Source: Mixophyes australis (Eukaryota > Chordata > Amphibia > Anura > Limnodynastidae). Taken from it: a stretch of 64,000 nucleotides of DNA. Position numbers and translations under genes: made by a program. Under the pieces are notes generated by a model that worked only from the letters and a program-made list of their open reading frames with translations, did no database searches and was not told the origin of the DNA. This document shows positions 12,801 to 24,800 of this stretch, one piece after another. The stretch lies in the NCBI GenBank assembly GCA_036250195.1, contig JAVHZZ010000004.1, positions 249,031,028-249,095,027 of the forward strand, written 5' to 3'. Each line of letters opens with the position of its first letter. Position 1 is the first letter of the stretch.

Positions 12801-15800
12801 CTAGACCATCGCTACTCTTCAGGGTCCTCCAGGAGCCCAGTTCTACATACTACTGCTTCCTGAGTATTTGTTCCCCTGCTGGTCTACCTACCTGTGCGCT
12901 GCACCTACTTGATTACCGCTTCACCCCTCCAGGGACTTCGCATCCTGCCGGCCTCCAGCCGTTCAGGTATCTCTGCACTCCTGTCTGACAGCCTGCTTCT
13001 GAACCACGGTATGCATACTTCTCATTGACTGTGCTGGTGTATTGCATATCTTGCTGGACTGAGTTTGTTCTCCTCTGGAGTTTACTATCCGCTGAGACTA
13101 TTGCCATCATTGACTGTGTTATCTTGTGCCGGATTACCTCAAGTGACTTTCTATTATTGCAGTGCTGTTCAGTCATTAATATATTGTGCATGTTATTGTG
13201 GATCAAGTTTAAGGTGCCCGTGTATCCCCTGTATTGCAGTCTCTCCCCGTGCTCCTCCTCACATATATATTCAGTGGTACAACTTGCTAGAGGCAGACCA
13301 CTGCTCCCTGTTTCCTGTGTCACCTGTTCCAGTATCCTCTCACATAGCAGTGGTACAACTTGCTAACGCAGACCACTGACTCCCCGGATACCTCCAGTTG
13401 GATTCCATTCCTTCACTCAGACAGCGGTACAACTTGCTATCCGCAGACCGCTGACTCTCATCACCTCCTCGTTTCTGTTGGACATTCCTCCTCACTATAG
13501 CAGTGGTACAACTTGCTACCGCAGACCACTGACTACCTTCACGTGTCCTTTGTCCATACAGTTCCTCGTGTATTTCTACATCCATATTACCAGTGCTGCT
13601 AGTCATAGACTTTCCTGAGCATCTCCATCATCTGCTATTTCCTGTTCCGTGATCACCCTGCTACCAGAGTACCATATTACCATCTATACTGCTCTGGTAA
13701 GCCTATCACCTGGTGATCCCTGGGTAAAGACTCCTAGTGCCCGTGACAGTAAGATCAGGCCATGACAGACCCAGATACGGAACCTACAGCCAAAGAGATG
13801 CTGCAGCATCTGGTCACCCGTGTGGAGCAACAGGATGCTCGCCAACAGCTGTTACTTCAATGCTACCAGTCGTTAGCCTCCCAAGGACCATCTGGTCAGC
13901 CTGTTACAGCTAATGTTGAAGCTCCTGTGCTTTCCTCCGTTTCCCCAGTGCCATCCCAGGTGTCTACAGCTTCCACGCTTCACCTGCCTACTCCGTCCAA
14001 GTACGATGGAGACCCCAAAACTTGTAGGGGTTTTCTCAACCAATGCTCAGTTCATTTTGAGCTCCAACCCCAAAATTTTTCTACCCACCGTTCCAGAGGG
14101 GCCTATCTTATCTCATTGTTTTCTGGACAAGCTCTGGCTTGGGCCTCCCCTCTGTGGGAAAGGAACGATCCTGTATTACAAGGTAGTGCCAAATTCATTT
14201 CTATGTTCCGAAGTGTGTTCGATGAACCAGGTCGTGTGACCTCCGCTGCTTCCAGCATTCTTCGTTTACGTCAAGGTTCTCATACAGTAGGCCAGTACGT
14301 CATTCAATTTAGGATCTTAGCCTCTGAACTTCAGTGGAACACTGAAGCATTAATTGCCGCCTTCTGGCAGGGGCTCTCCGATAAAATTAAAGATGCACTG
14401 ACTACCCAAGAGCTTCCTTCGTCACTAGAAGATTTGATCTCTCTTTGCCATCGTGTAGACATGAGGTTTCGTGAAAGAGAATCTGAGAAAACAACTCCAG
14501 TTAAAGCACCTCTTCGCTCAACCCCTCAGTTTCGTCCAGCTTCACCTTCCGTGATTCCCATGGAGATAGGACGTTCCAAATTATCTTTAGAAGAGAGGAA
14601 ACGAAGAGTAAAGAATAGACTTTGTATCTATTGTGCTGATTCCACACATATGCTCAGTTCTTGCCCTAAGAAATCGGGAAATGCCAGGCCCTAACTAGTT
14701 CTGGAGAGGTGAAGTTAGGGTCCCTGGAGTCCTCTCCATCTTCTATGAAATTAAAAGTCTGCGCTTTTGATGTTACGATTTCCTTTGCTACCAAATCCTT
14801 TGAGTCACAGGCATTGATTGATTCTGGAGCAGCAGGAAATTTCATTTCGAAATCCCTAGTGAATCAATGGTCCCTACCAGTGATTACTTTGAAAACACCG
14901 ATTACTGTGACTGCTATAGATGGATCACGTCTCATCAATGGTCTCATCACTCAGAGTACGTCTCCAGTAACACTTCAGATTGGTGTGCTACACCATGAAG
15001 AAATTTCGTTTTTAATTCTTCCAGTTACGACAAGTCGGATTGTCTTAGGCCTTCCATGGCTTCAATGTCACTCTCCCCAGATTGACTGGCGCACTCCTCA
15101 AGTTACGTCTTGGGGAGCTGAATGTCATCATCGTTGTCTTTCTCAAGTCATTCCTCTTAAAGTACAGCAATCTTCCATCTCATCTTCCTCACCGGGACTC
15201 CCTCCTCAGTATGCTTCATTTGCCGATGTTTTTGATAAAGCTCAGTCTGAACGTCTTCCTCCTCATCGTTCTTGGGATTGTCCGATCGATCTTCTACCTG
15301 GCAAGACTCCTCCCAGGGGTCGGGTCTATCCACTTTCGTTACCTGAAACTCAAGCCACATCTGAGTACATCCAGGAGAATCTCCAGCGAGGGTTTATTCG
15401 ACCTTCCACCTCTCCCGCTGGAGCCGGGTTCTTCTTCGTAAAAAAGAAGGATGGATCACTACGCCCCTGCATAGATTTTCGTGGACTCAACGCCATTACT
15501 ATTAAGAATCGGTATCCCATTCCGTTGATCACTGAGTTATTTGATCGCATCAAGGGAGCTCGGATCTTTACCAAGTTGGATCTTCGTGGTGCCTATAATT
15601 TAATTAGAATCCATCCCGGTGACGAATGGAAGACAGCGTTCAACACCAGAGATGGGCATTATGAATATCTAGTAATGCCTTTCGGGCTGTGCAATGCCCC
15701 CGCTGTTTTCCAAGGCTTCGTTAATGAGATCTTTCGGGACTTATTATATGTATGTGTCGTTGTCTACCTGGACGACATATTGATCTTTTCACAGGACCTG

Positions 15801-18800
15801 CCTTCTCATCACCAACATGTGGCAGAGGTTCTCTCCAGACTCCGGAAAAATTCATTATTCTGCAAACTAGAAAAATGTTCATTTGAGTTGCCCCAGATTC
15901 CATTCTTGGGGTATATTGTTTCCGGAGTTGGCCTGAAGATGGATCCAGACAAGGTGAATGCTGTATTACATTGGCCCCAGCCAACTACTCTTCGTGCTAT
16001 CCAGCGTTTTTTAGGTTTCGCCAATTACTATAGACGCTTCATTCAAGACTTCTCGTCCATTGCATCTCCTATTGTGGCCCTGACTCGTAAAGGGGCTAAT
16101 ACTAAGCAATGGTCATCCGAGGCTCTCCAAGCCTTTCAAATTCTTAAAGAGTCCTTCTCCTCTGCTCCCATTCTTCGACAGCCTGATGTGACACTTCCCT
16201 TCTTCCTAGAAGTTGATGCCTCTAATGTGGGCTAAGGAGCCATTCTCTCCCAACGCTCGGAGCAACAAAAATTCCATCCTTGTGCCTTTTACTCTCGGGG
16301 TCTCCTGCCTGCAGAGAAAAATTATACGATCGGGGACAAGGAGTTGCTGGCTATCAAAGTTGCATTAGAGGAGTGGAGATACTTATTGGAAGGAGCTCGT
16401 CATCCGGTGACGATTTTCACGGATCATAAGAACCTGTCATATCTACAGTCTGCTCAATGCTTGAATCCTCGTCAAGCAAGATGGTCTCTTTTCTTTTCCC
16501 GTTTCGAATTTATAACCTTCAAACCAGCTGCCAAGAACAAGAAAGCTGACGCTCTATCTCGAGCTTTTGTGACGTCCTCTGACGTTGAAGGGTTTTCCAA
16601 CCATTCTATACTAGACCCCAAATGTAACTCGCTGGCTGCTTCTTCCACCAAAATGCTACCATTTGGGAAGACCCTCGTGCCTCCTACTCTGAGGAGGAAA
16701 ATCCTTTCGTGGTTCCATTCTTCTCGTTTTTCTGGACACGCTGGTGAACGCAAGACCTTTGAGATTCTCTCTCGAAGTTACTGGTGGCCCTCGATGAGGA
16801 GAGACGTCAAAGAGTTTATTGCTTCCTGTGAGTTGTGTTCTCAGTTTAAATCTTCCCGCAGAACTCCAGCAGGGTTGCTGCAACCACTACCCATTCCGTC
16901 CAAGCCCTGGACCCATATTAGTATGGACTTTGTTACTGATCTGCCACCTAGTAAAAATTATAATACTATTTGGGTAGTGGTAGACAGATTTTCGAAGATG
17001 GCTCATTTTGTCCCTTTGTCTGGTTTGCCTTCCTCGTCTACTCTGGCTGAACATTTCGTTAAAGAAATCTTTCGTATCCATGGATGTCCGTCTGAGATTG
17101 TGTCAGATAGAGGAGTACAATTCGTTTCCAGATTCTGGCGGGCCCTTTGAAAAACCTTGGGCATACGATTAGCACTCTCATCTTCTTACCATCCGCAATC
17201 AAACGGACAAACTGAACGGGTCAATCAAGATCTCGAGACCTTTATAAGGATGTTCTCATCAGCCAATCAAGACAACTGGGTAGAATTGCTTCCTTGGGCT
17301 GAATTCGCCCATAACAACATGTACCATGAGTCATCGTCCAAAACTCCATTCTTTGTGGTTTACGGTCACCATCCGTCTTTTCCGGAATTTCCTGCCCTCC
17401 CTCCCACCCAAGTTCCTGCTGTAGAGACTGTTTGTCAGACCTTCAAAAATATCTGGTCTCAGGTCAAAACCTGTTTAAAGAAGACATCTACCAAATATAA
17501 GTCTTTCGCAGATAAGAAGAGGCGGGCTATTCCACCACTAAAAATTGGAGATCGTGTCTGGTTATCTACCAAAAATATTCGTTTGAAGGTCCCATCTATG
17601 AAATTCGCTCCTCGTTTTATTGGTCCATATAGGATCATTCAAGTAATAAATCCAGTTTGTGTTAAACTTCTACTTCCTAAGAATCTTCGTATTTCCAATG
17701 CCTTCCATGTGTCCTTACTCAAACCTCTCATCATCAACCGTTTCTCGACTCCTCCTTCAGCACCTCAGCCAGTTCAAGTCCATCAGGAGGAAGATTTCGA
17801 GATTACTCAGGTTTTGGACGCAAAAATTTTGCGAGGAGTTCTCCGTTTCCTCGTTCATTGGAAGGGCTTTGGTCCTGAGGAGCGTTCATGGATCAAAGCT
17901 GAAGATCTCAACGCCCCAGCTCTTCTTAAGAAGTTTTATTCCCAAAATCCGGACAAGCCCGGTTCCAGGCGTTCTGTGCTCACCTTTAAAAGGGGGGGTA
18001 CTGTCACTCACCGGACTGTGAGTGCTTCTTCCCGTACATTTAGGAACCGTGGCCATCCACCATCCTGAGGGTCTGCGCATGTGCAGCCCTTTCAAACCTT
18101 CAGTACATGTTCCTTTTAGTTAATTGGCTTATCAGGCAACACTCCCTATTTAAAGCACCTGCTGTCTATACCTCATTGCCTGATCTTGGAGTCTCATTCC
18201 CCATGAGCCTCTGAAGGTGTTCCTGTGTTTCCTCGTGTATTCAGCGCTGCTGATTCCTGTGGTTTCCATACCACTTCTACTCCTGTGGTTTCCAGACCAC
18301 TTCTACTCCTGTGGTTTCCTAACCACTTCAACCCTCCTGTGTATCATCGTGACTGTTAGCTGATTCCTATCCGCTGCCTTCGTGCACTACAGTCTTCAAG
18401 CCACTTCATCTCTGCTATGTATCATCGTGACTGTTAGCTGATTCCTATCCGCTGCCTCCGTGCACTACAGTCTTCAATCTACTTCAACTCACCTGTGTGC
18501 CATCGTGACTGTTAGCTGATTCCTATCCGCTGCCTCCGTGCACTACAGTCTTCAGTCTACTTCAACTCACCTGTGTTTCATCGTGACTGTTTGGCTGATT
18601 CCTATCCGCTGCCTCCGTGCGCTTCAGTCTTCAGCTCATCTCATCTCTCCCGTGTTTCCTCGAGACTGCTACAACTGATTCCTATCCGCTACTCTCCGTG
18701 CTCAACAGTTCCAGCTCAGCTCTGCTCTCCCGTGTTTCATCGTTGCTGCACCTGCTGGTTGCTATCCGCTACCTCCGTGTATCTGCAGAGGCCTGCTGCT

Positions 18801-21800
18801 GCTACTCCTCAGTTCTACTCGTCCTACAACAGCTGACCCGCTCTCCGTGCTTCTCCGTGTTCCCGCTGGTCTCTACTCGCCAGTCTGCATCGGATCTGCG
18901 CCTCACTGTTTTCATCTCATCTAGACCATCGCTACTCTTCAGGGTCCTCCAGGAGTCCAGTTCTACATACTACTGCTTCCTGAGTATTTGTTCCCCTGCT
19001 GGTCTACCTACCTGTGTGCTGCACCTACTTGATTACCGCTTCACCCCTCCAGGGACTTCGCATCCTGCCGGCCTCCAGCTGTTCAGGTATCTCTGCACTC
19101 CTGTCTGACAGCCTGCTTCTGAACCACGGTATGCATACTTCTCATTGACTGTGCTGGTGTATTGCATATCTTGCTGGACTGAGTTTGTTCTCCTCTGGAG
19201 TTTACTATCCACTGAGACTATTGCCATCATTGACTGTGTTATCTTGTGCCGGATTACCTCAAGTGACTTTCTATTATTGCAGTGCTGTTCAGTCATTAAT
19301 ATATTGTGCATGTTATTGTGGATCAAGTTTAAGGTGCCCGTGTATCCCCTGTATTGCAGTCTCTCCCCGTGCTCCTCCTCACATATATATTCAGTGGTAC
19401 AACTTGCTAGAGGCAGACGACTGCTCCCTGTTTCCTGTGTCACCTGTTCCAGTATCCTCTCACATAGCAGTGGTACAACTTGCTAACGCAGACCACTGAC
19501 TCCCCGGATACCTCCAGTTGGAAAGCCATCCAAGCATATTGCACAAGCCATGACATTGGGAAAGGAGGGGGGATGTATTTCACTCTTGCACAGTGGGGAA
19601 TCCTTTCAGTGCTGTGCAAGGTGCTGAAACCATTTGAAGTTGTGACATGTGAGGTGAGTGCAGACTCTGCTAGTTTGAGCCAAGTCATTCCTTTAATTAG
19701 ACTATTGGAAAAGCAGCTTGAGAAAATGAAGGAAGAGCTGAAAGCAAGCAATTCAGCAAAGTATGTTGGCCTTGTCGATCAAGTACTTAATTCGCTTCAC
19801 AATGATCCTCGAGTTATTAAGATCTTGAACTCGGATCAGTACGTTTTGGCCACTGTGCTTGATCCAAGGTTTAAAACCTACATTGAGTCTTTACTTGTAA
19901 ATGAGCGAGATGTGAACTTTTGCAAGGAGCTATTGCTCAGCAAGTTGGCCGCTGAACTGGGCCTCGGCTTGACGACGTGTCCTCCTTCACTTTCTCAAGC
20001 TGTTGCTCGTAAAAAATTAAATTTCCAAAAAAGAAGCAGGAAAGACACAGGGGGCAGACCAGAACAATTTAACATCTGGGCTGGTTTGAAGGATTTTTCA
20101 AAAAAATGGGTCACTTTGCCCATAACTCCATCCAATATGAGTATAAACATGCAAAGGATGGTGGAGGATTACTTTCAAGAGGTAGTTGATATGGAAATGT
20201 CATACAGTCCCTTTCCTTACTGGGAAGAAAAGCAGGCCATTTGGAAACCCATGTACAAACTTGCTTTGCAATACCTAAGCTGCCCACCCTCCAGTGTGTA
20301 CTCTGAACGAGTGTTCAGCACAGCAGGGAACTTAGTCAGTGATCGCCGTAGAAGGTTACTTCCCAAAAATGTGGAGAAAATGATGTTTATAAAAATGAAC
20401 TACATCTTCCACGAGGAAGGCCTTCACCATCCAAGACATCCAAGCACTGACTGTTCTCTAATGGCGGATTCAAGCGGCGATGAATTGATAGTCTGTGATG
20501 ATGACGTACACACTGATGAGGGTGAGGATTAAGCTGAAGATGATGCCGATAACATCTTTTTATAACTTTCTATGTAAGTGTAGGGTGCAATCTACCCCCA
20601 AAGAGGAAAGGGACTTGTGGCATTTCCATATCACATACCATCTTGAAAGGCTGCTGTTAGGGCAATTTATCCTTAAGGGTAGGGTGTCATAGACAGAGTG
20701 ACCCTAAACTGGCTTTGTCCATTTTTCATAATATTGTACAGTCTATAATGGCTGAATTTTTGGGTATTTTATACAAGTGGAGGGGGGCCTAGAGAGACAG
20801 AAACCAAACTGTCTTTCTCCATGTCAATTAATATTGTACAGTCTATAATGGCTGAATTTTTTGGTATTTTATACAAGTGGAGGGGGGCCTAGAGAGACAG
20901 AAACCAAACTGTCTTTCTCCATGTCAATTAATATTGTACAGTCTATAATGGCTGAATTTTTTAGTATTTTATACAAGTGGAGGGGGGCCTAGAGAGACAG
21001 AAACCAAACTGTCTTTCTCCATGTCAATTAATATTGTACAGTCTATAATGGCTGAATTTTTTGGTATTTTATACAAGTGGAGGGGGGCCTTTTTCCATTT
21101 CTTTACATATTTAACTATAAGTGTAGGGTGTAATATACATTCAAAGACGATGGCTGCATTGCCAATATGCATAGATGGAGAGGAAGACAATCTGTTTTGT
21201 GTGTAGAATAGGCCTACCAACGAAGAATTAAACTGGTTTTTTGGATGATTTATTACCCCAACAATTAGATTACTTTTCTCTAAAACAGTTGGAGCACTAA
21301 ATTGGGTTAATTTAGGCCCAAAAACATGGATTTTCCAAAAAAATAGCAAAACAAAACCAAACAAAACCAAAACCAAAACCAAAACACGCAATGGCGGTTT
21401 TGCAAAACCAAAACCAAAACCAAAACACGACGGTAATCCAGATCCAAAACCGAATCCAAAACCAAAACACGGGGGTCAGTGACCATCTCTAGTATGTACT
21501 ACCCAGTATTGTTTTATTACTGTTTGTTCCCAATTATAAAGCGCTACGGAATCTGCTGGCGCGATATACATAAATGTTGATGCTGATGATAATAAGAACA
21601 ACTGTGTGTACAGACAGGATTAATTTCAGTATATATTGCAAGGGAATTTAATCCTATCAAATAATTTTCTATGTCTACCGAGCATTTTCCCTGTGGTTTA
21701 GTGTGCCAGGCCACAAACTGTCTCAAACATGTGGCATCATAATATCTGCAGAAAGAGTAACCCCAGGCCCCACACAACAGGAGCCTTGGCCAGTATTGCT

Positions 21801-24800
21801 CTTTTTTATGTTTCCAGATACATTTGTTGCAACTTGCTTGGAGGTCATTGATATTCTGATTCAGAATTTTAACTGCAAGGATTTTACCTATCCATTATAT
21901 GAAGTATTTTCCCCAGTCTGCTAAATCCTGATGGATCTTACTAACTAATGGTGGATAGTTACCTTTTTATAAATGATTATGCAGTCCAGTACAGTTGTAT
22001 GGAGGTGTGATAGAGATCTATGCACTTGGCATTGTTGATGTGAGAAGTTTTCTTTGGTTCAGTCTGCCAGGGTTTCACTGTTCTGCCATCATATGGATTT
22101 GGGGGGGGCGGATTAGGGAAGGTAATTATGAAAGGTAGAGATGTCAGCCAGGGAATCTCAAAACTCAAGGGATAATTGCAATACAATTTCTGGCGGTGAT
22201 TATACGAGAGCGGTATTGTCAGGCAAATCAATGAAGGTGTAGAAGGGGAAAATGGGACTGGATTCGGGCTGCAATAGAAGGATTGAGGGAAGTTAAAAAA
22301 GGAGAAAGTTCTTGGCGTACCTATTATGAAGTCCCTGATGAAAACTCATAATTCTCATTAATTGCCTAATCCAATTCAAATTAATAACATGTAACCAATG
22401 ATGGTAATTTCAGCCTGTCTTATAATCATATATAGTATCGTAGGATAGTTTTTAGGAAGAATACTTGCAATGATGTCTGCTCTACATCACCTCTGTGTTG
22501 CAATCCTCAAACAAAGCAATTCTTAAGTGCAAGAGTCCATGTAATACGGAGTCAGAATCAGAATATGGACAGATTTTTGTGCCAAATAACTCTAACGCAT
22601 TTCATTATATATAATAACAACTTCTAATCTGAATTAGTTATAGTGTTACTAATGATTAACAGACCCAATTTTTATCTATTATAGGTTATCCTTGCCAACT
22701 TAAACCTCTGATCTTTAAAGTGCAATCTTATTTTAATTTTTTTTTTTTACTTTGGTAGTGTGTCTTTTTAGGTTAGCAGCCTCCTTGTACAACTGCTGGA
22801 TTCAGTTTTATATCATTTTAAGCATTGTTGGTATTCAGACATAAGAGAATATTGTCTTAATAATGTTATTAATAAATGAGTCACTTTTTCATATAAAATT
22901 TAATGAAATACAAACTCCCCCACATATGTTGTTTAGCATTTTAAAAATCCAATTTCCTGCAGTATTCCAAATGGCAATGACAAACAAGAAATGCAAACAG
23001 ACGGCAGCAACTTAATCTAATAATATGTTCCATGCTCTATGAGTCTACTAATTGATTAGTCCATAGTGAAGCCCGTTTTGCTTGTAACTATCAACTGTTC
23101 ACCATTTCACTATTGATACTTTGATGTTCAGCGATATGGCTTGTTGGGTTCCAATGTATAAAATGCACATTTTTTATTAGAGCATAGTGGAGCCAATTCC
23201 CGTTTCTAAATACTATGAACTGTTCACCCTTACATTGCCATTACTCAGGAGCTATATTCCAGCTAACAAGTGGATATTCAGTGATTCTGTGTCAGGATAG
23301 TTCTTGCTGGGTTCAGATGCATCAATTGCTAGATGCTTTCATTCACAGAACTTTAATATTGTTTGGACCACTCTGTGAAACGATGAAACGTAGTGGTAGG
23401 ATTTCTATATTCCTATTTGGGCTCTAAAGCAAGAATGTAGATTAATTAGTGCTTCATATTCCTGTGGATATGCGAGAAAGGATTTGGAGGAGGACATAAA
23501 ATTTGTGCAAGTATAACCTTGCTACTTACCTCTGTTTCATTCGGATACCGACCAAAGAAAACCTTCACAATACAGGAGAGGCTGCACTGTGTTATCCATT
23601 GGGATGATTTCTTCCAAAGCAAGACTTATGAAAGAGGAACCAACCTGTTTTTTGCCCTAAATCGATTAATATACTGTTATTTGTCTAATGGTTACATTTT
23701 TATTCACTATTGCAGTGCAACTTTTGTTTTAATACTGTGGTTTGTATGTTGAATAAATTGGGAATGTATTATGTATATGAGAGTATAATTTATTAATTAT
23801 TGGATTATATTTTATTTGAGTACTATCCACTATTTGATATTATGATATTTTTAACTGGAACTGTGACTTTAATTTGCATACTGGGCCTAGTTGGAGTCTC
23901 TCCCAGAATCCTTTGGGAATGATAGTTAAAAAATGCTTGCTGCTCGTTCTTTCTAGGAACATTTTAGTTAGCTACATATTAATCTATAACCTATGGTATT
24001 TCAGTCCTACCTGCAACTGTGAATCAGACCTGCAGTTCCTGTTCTGTTATATCTAGCTAAAGTATTACCATGTACACCGATCAGCCACAACATTAAAACC
24101 AATGGCCTAATATTATGTAGGTTCCCCTCGTGCCACCATGACAGCTATGACCCGTCAAGGCATGGACTTTGAAGGTGTTCTATGATATCTAGCACCAAGG
24201 CATTAGCAGCAGATACTTTAAGTCCAGTAAGTTAGGTGGTGGGGCCTACATGGCTCGGACTTGTTTTGCAGCACATCCCACAAAAGCTCGGTCAGATTGA
24301 GATCTGAGGAATTTGGAGGCCAAGTGAACTCCTTGAACTCTTTGTCATGTTCCTCAAAACTTTCCTGAACAATTTTTGCAATGTGGAGGTGCGTATTAAT
24401 CTGCTGAAAGAGGCCACTGCCGTCAGGGATGCCAATAATATTTAGGTACGTGTCAAAGTATCATCCACATGAATTCCAGAAGCCAAGGTTTCCCAGCAGA
24501 ACATTATCCAGAGCATCACACTGCCCCTACCGGCTTGCTTTCTTCCTATAATACATCCTGGTGCCATATTTTCCCCAGGTAAATGACACACATGCACCCA
24601 GCCATCCACATGATGTAAAAGAAAATGTGATTCATCAGATAAAGCCAACTTCTCCCATTACTCCATGGTCTAGTTCTTACACTCAAGTGTCCATTGTAAG
24701 CACTTTTGGCAGTGGGACAGAGGTCAGTATGGGCTTTCTGACCAGTCTGCAGCTATGCACTGTGTATTCTGACACCTTTCTATCATAGCCAGCAATAACT

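Larger units (their letters stand above)
11804..13748 (+). repeat. Chromovirus 5' LTR (1945 bp)
   Basis: Starts TGTCA and ends TGACA, a perfect 5-bp inverted pair. It holds a TATA-like box at 11949-11956, 78-bp tandem units at about 12140-12460, and diverged 'GTGGTACAACTTGCTA..GCAGACCACTGACT' units at 13270-13540. Long open frames inside (for example 12497-12988) recur in the other LTR and are not genes. Confidence 0.9.
11804..19522 (+). mobile_element. Ty3/gypsy chromovirus (sushi/Amn-like, self-priming) nested in the hAT
   Basis: Order: 5' LTR (11804-13748), self-complementary primer site, gag (13762-14694), pol in the -1 frame with protease, RT, RNase H, integrase and C-terminal chromodomain (to 18068), polypurine tract, 3' LTR (18002-19522, truncated). 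The LTRs differ at about ten sites over 1.5 kb plus one 78-bp repeat unit, so the insertion is fairly young. Two in-frame stops in pol (16233-16235 and 17148-17150) make it non-functional. The left flank is hAT coding sequence. The right flank is also hAT, but about 0.35 kb of LTR and the middle of the transposase gene are absent. Confidence 0.93.
2840..21491 (+). mobile_element. hAT-superfamily DNA transposon carrying two nested retroelements
   Basis: The left end reads TAGAGATGG at 2840. The right end is its inverse, CCATCTCTA, at 21483-21491. An exact 8-bp duplication GTATGTAC lies outside both (2832-2839 and 21492-21499), as expected for hAT. Without the two insertions the element would be about 4.5 kb. 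It carries subterminal arrays of 100-bp units at both ends and a BED-finger transposase gene. That gene is broken by a premature stop, a frameshift and the inserted chromovirus. The site of integration is the 3' UTR of an older L2-like LINE. Confidence 0.92.

Noticed and set aside
12497..19499. Long open frames repeated at 12497-12988 / 18617-19108 and 13025-13366 / 19145-19486, apparently conserved genes
   Set aside because: They lie at matching positions in the two LTRs of the chromovirus. Their similarity is due to LTR duplication, and the proteins show no domain signature.
11804..19522. Treating the chromovirus as potentially active
   Set aside because: Two in-frame stops in pol and a truncated 3' LTR make it inactive, despite the young LTRs.
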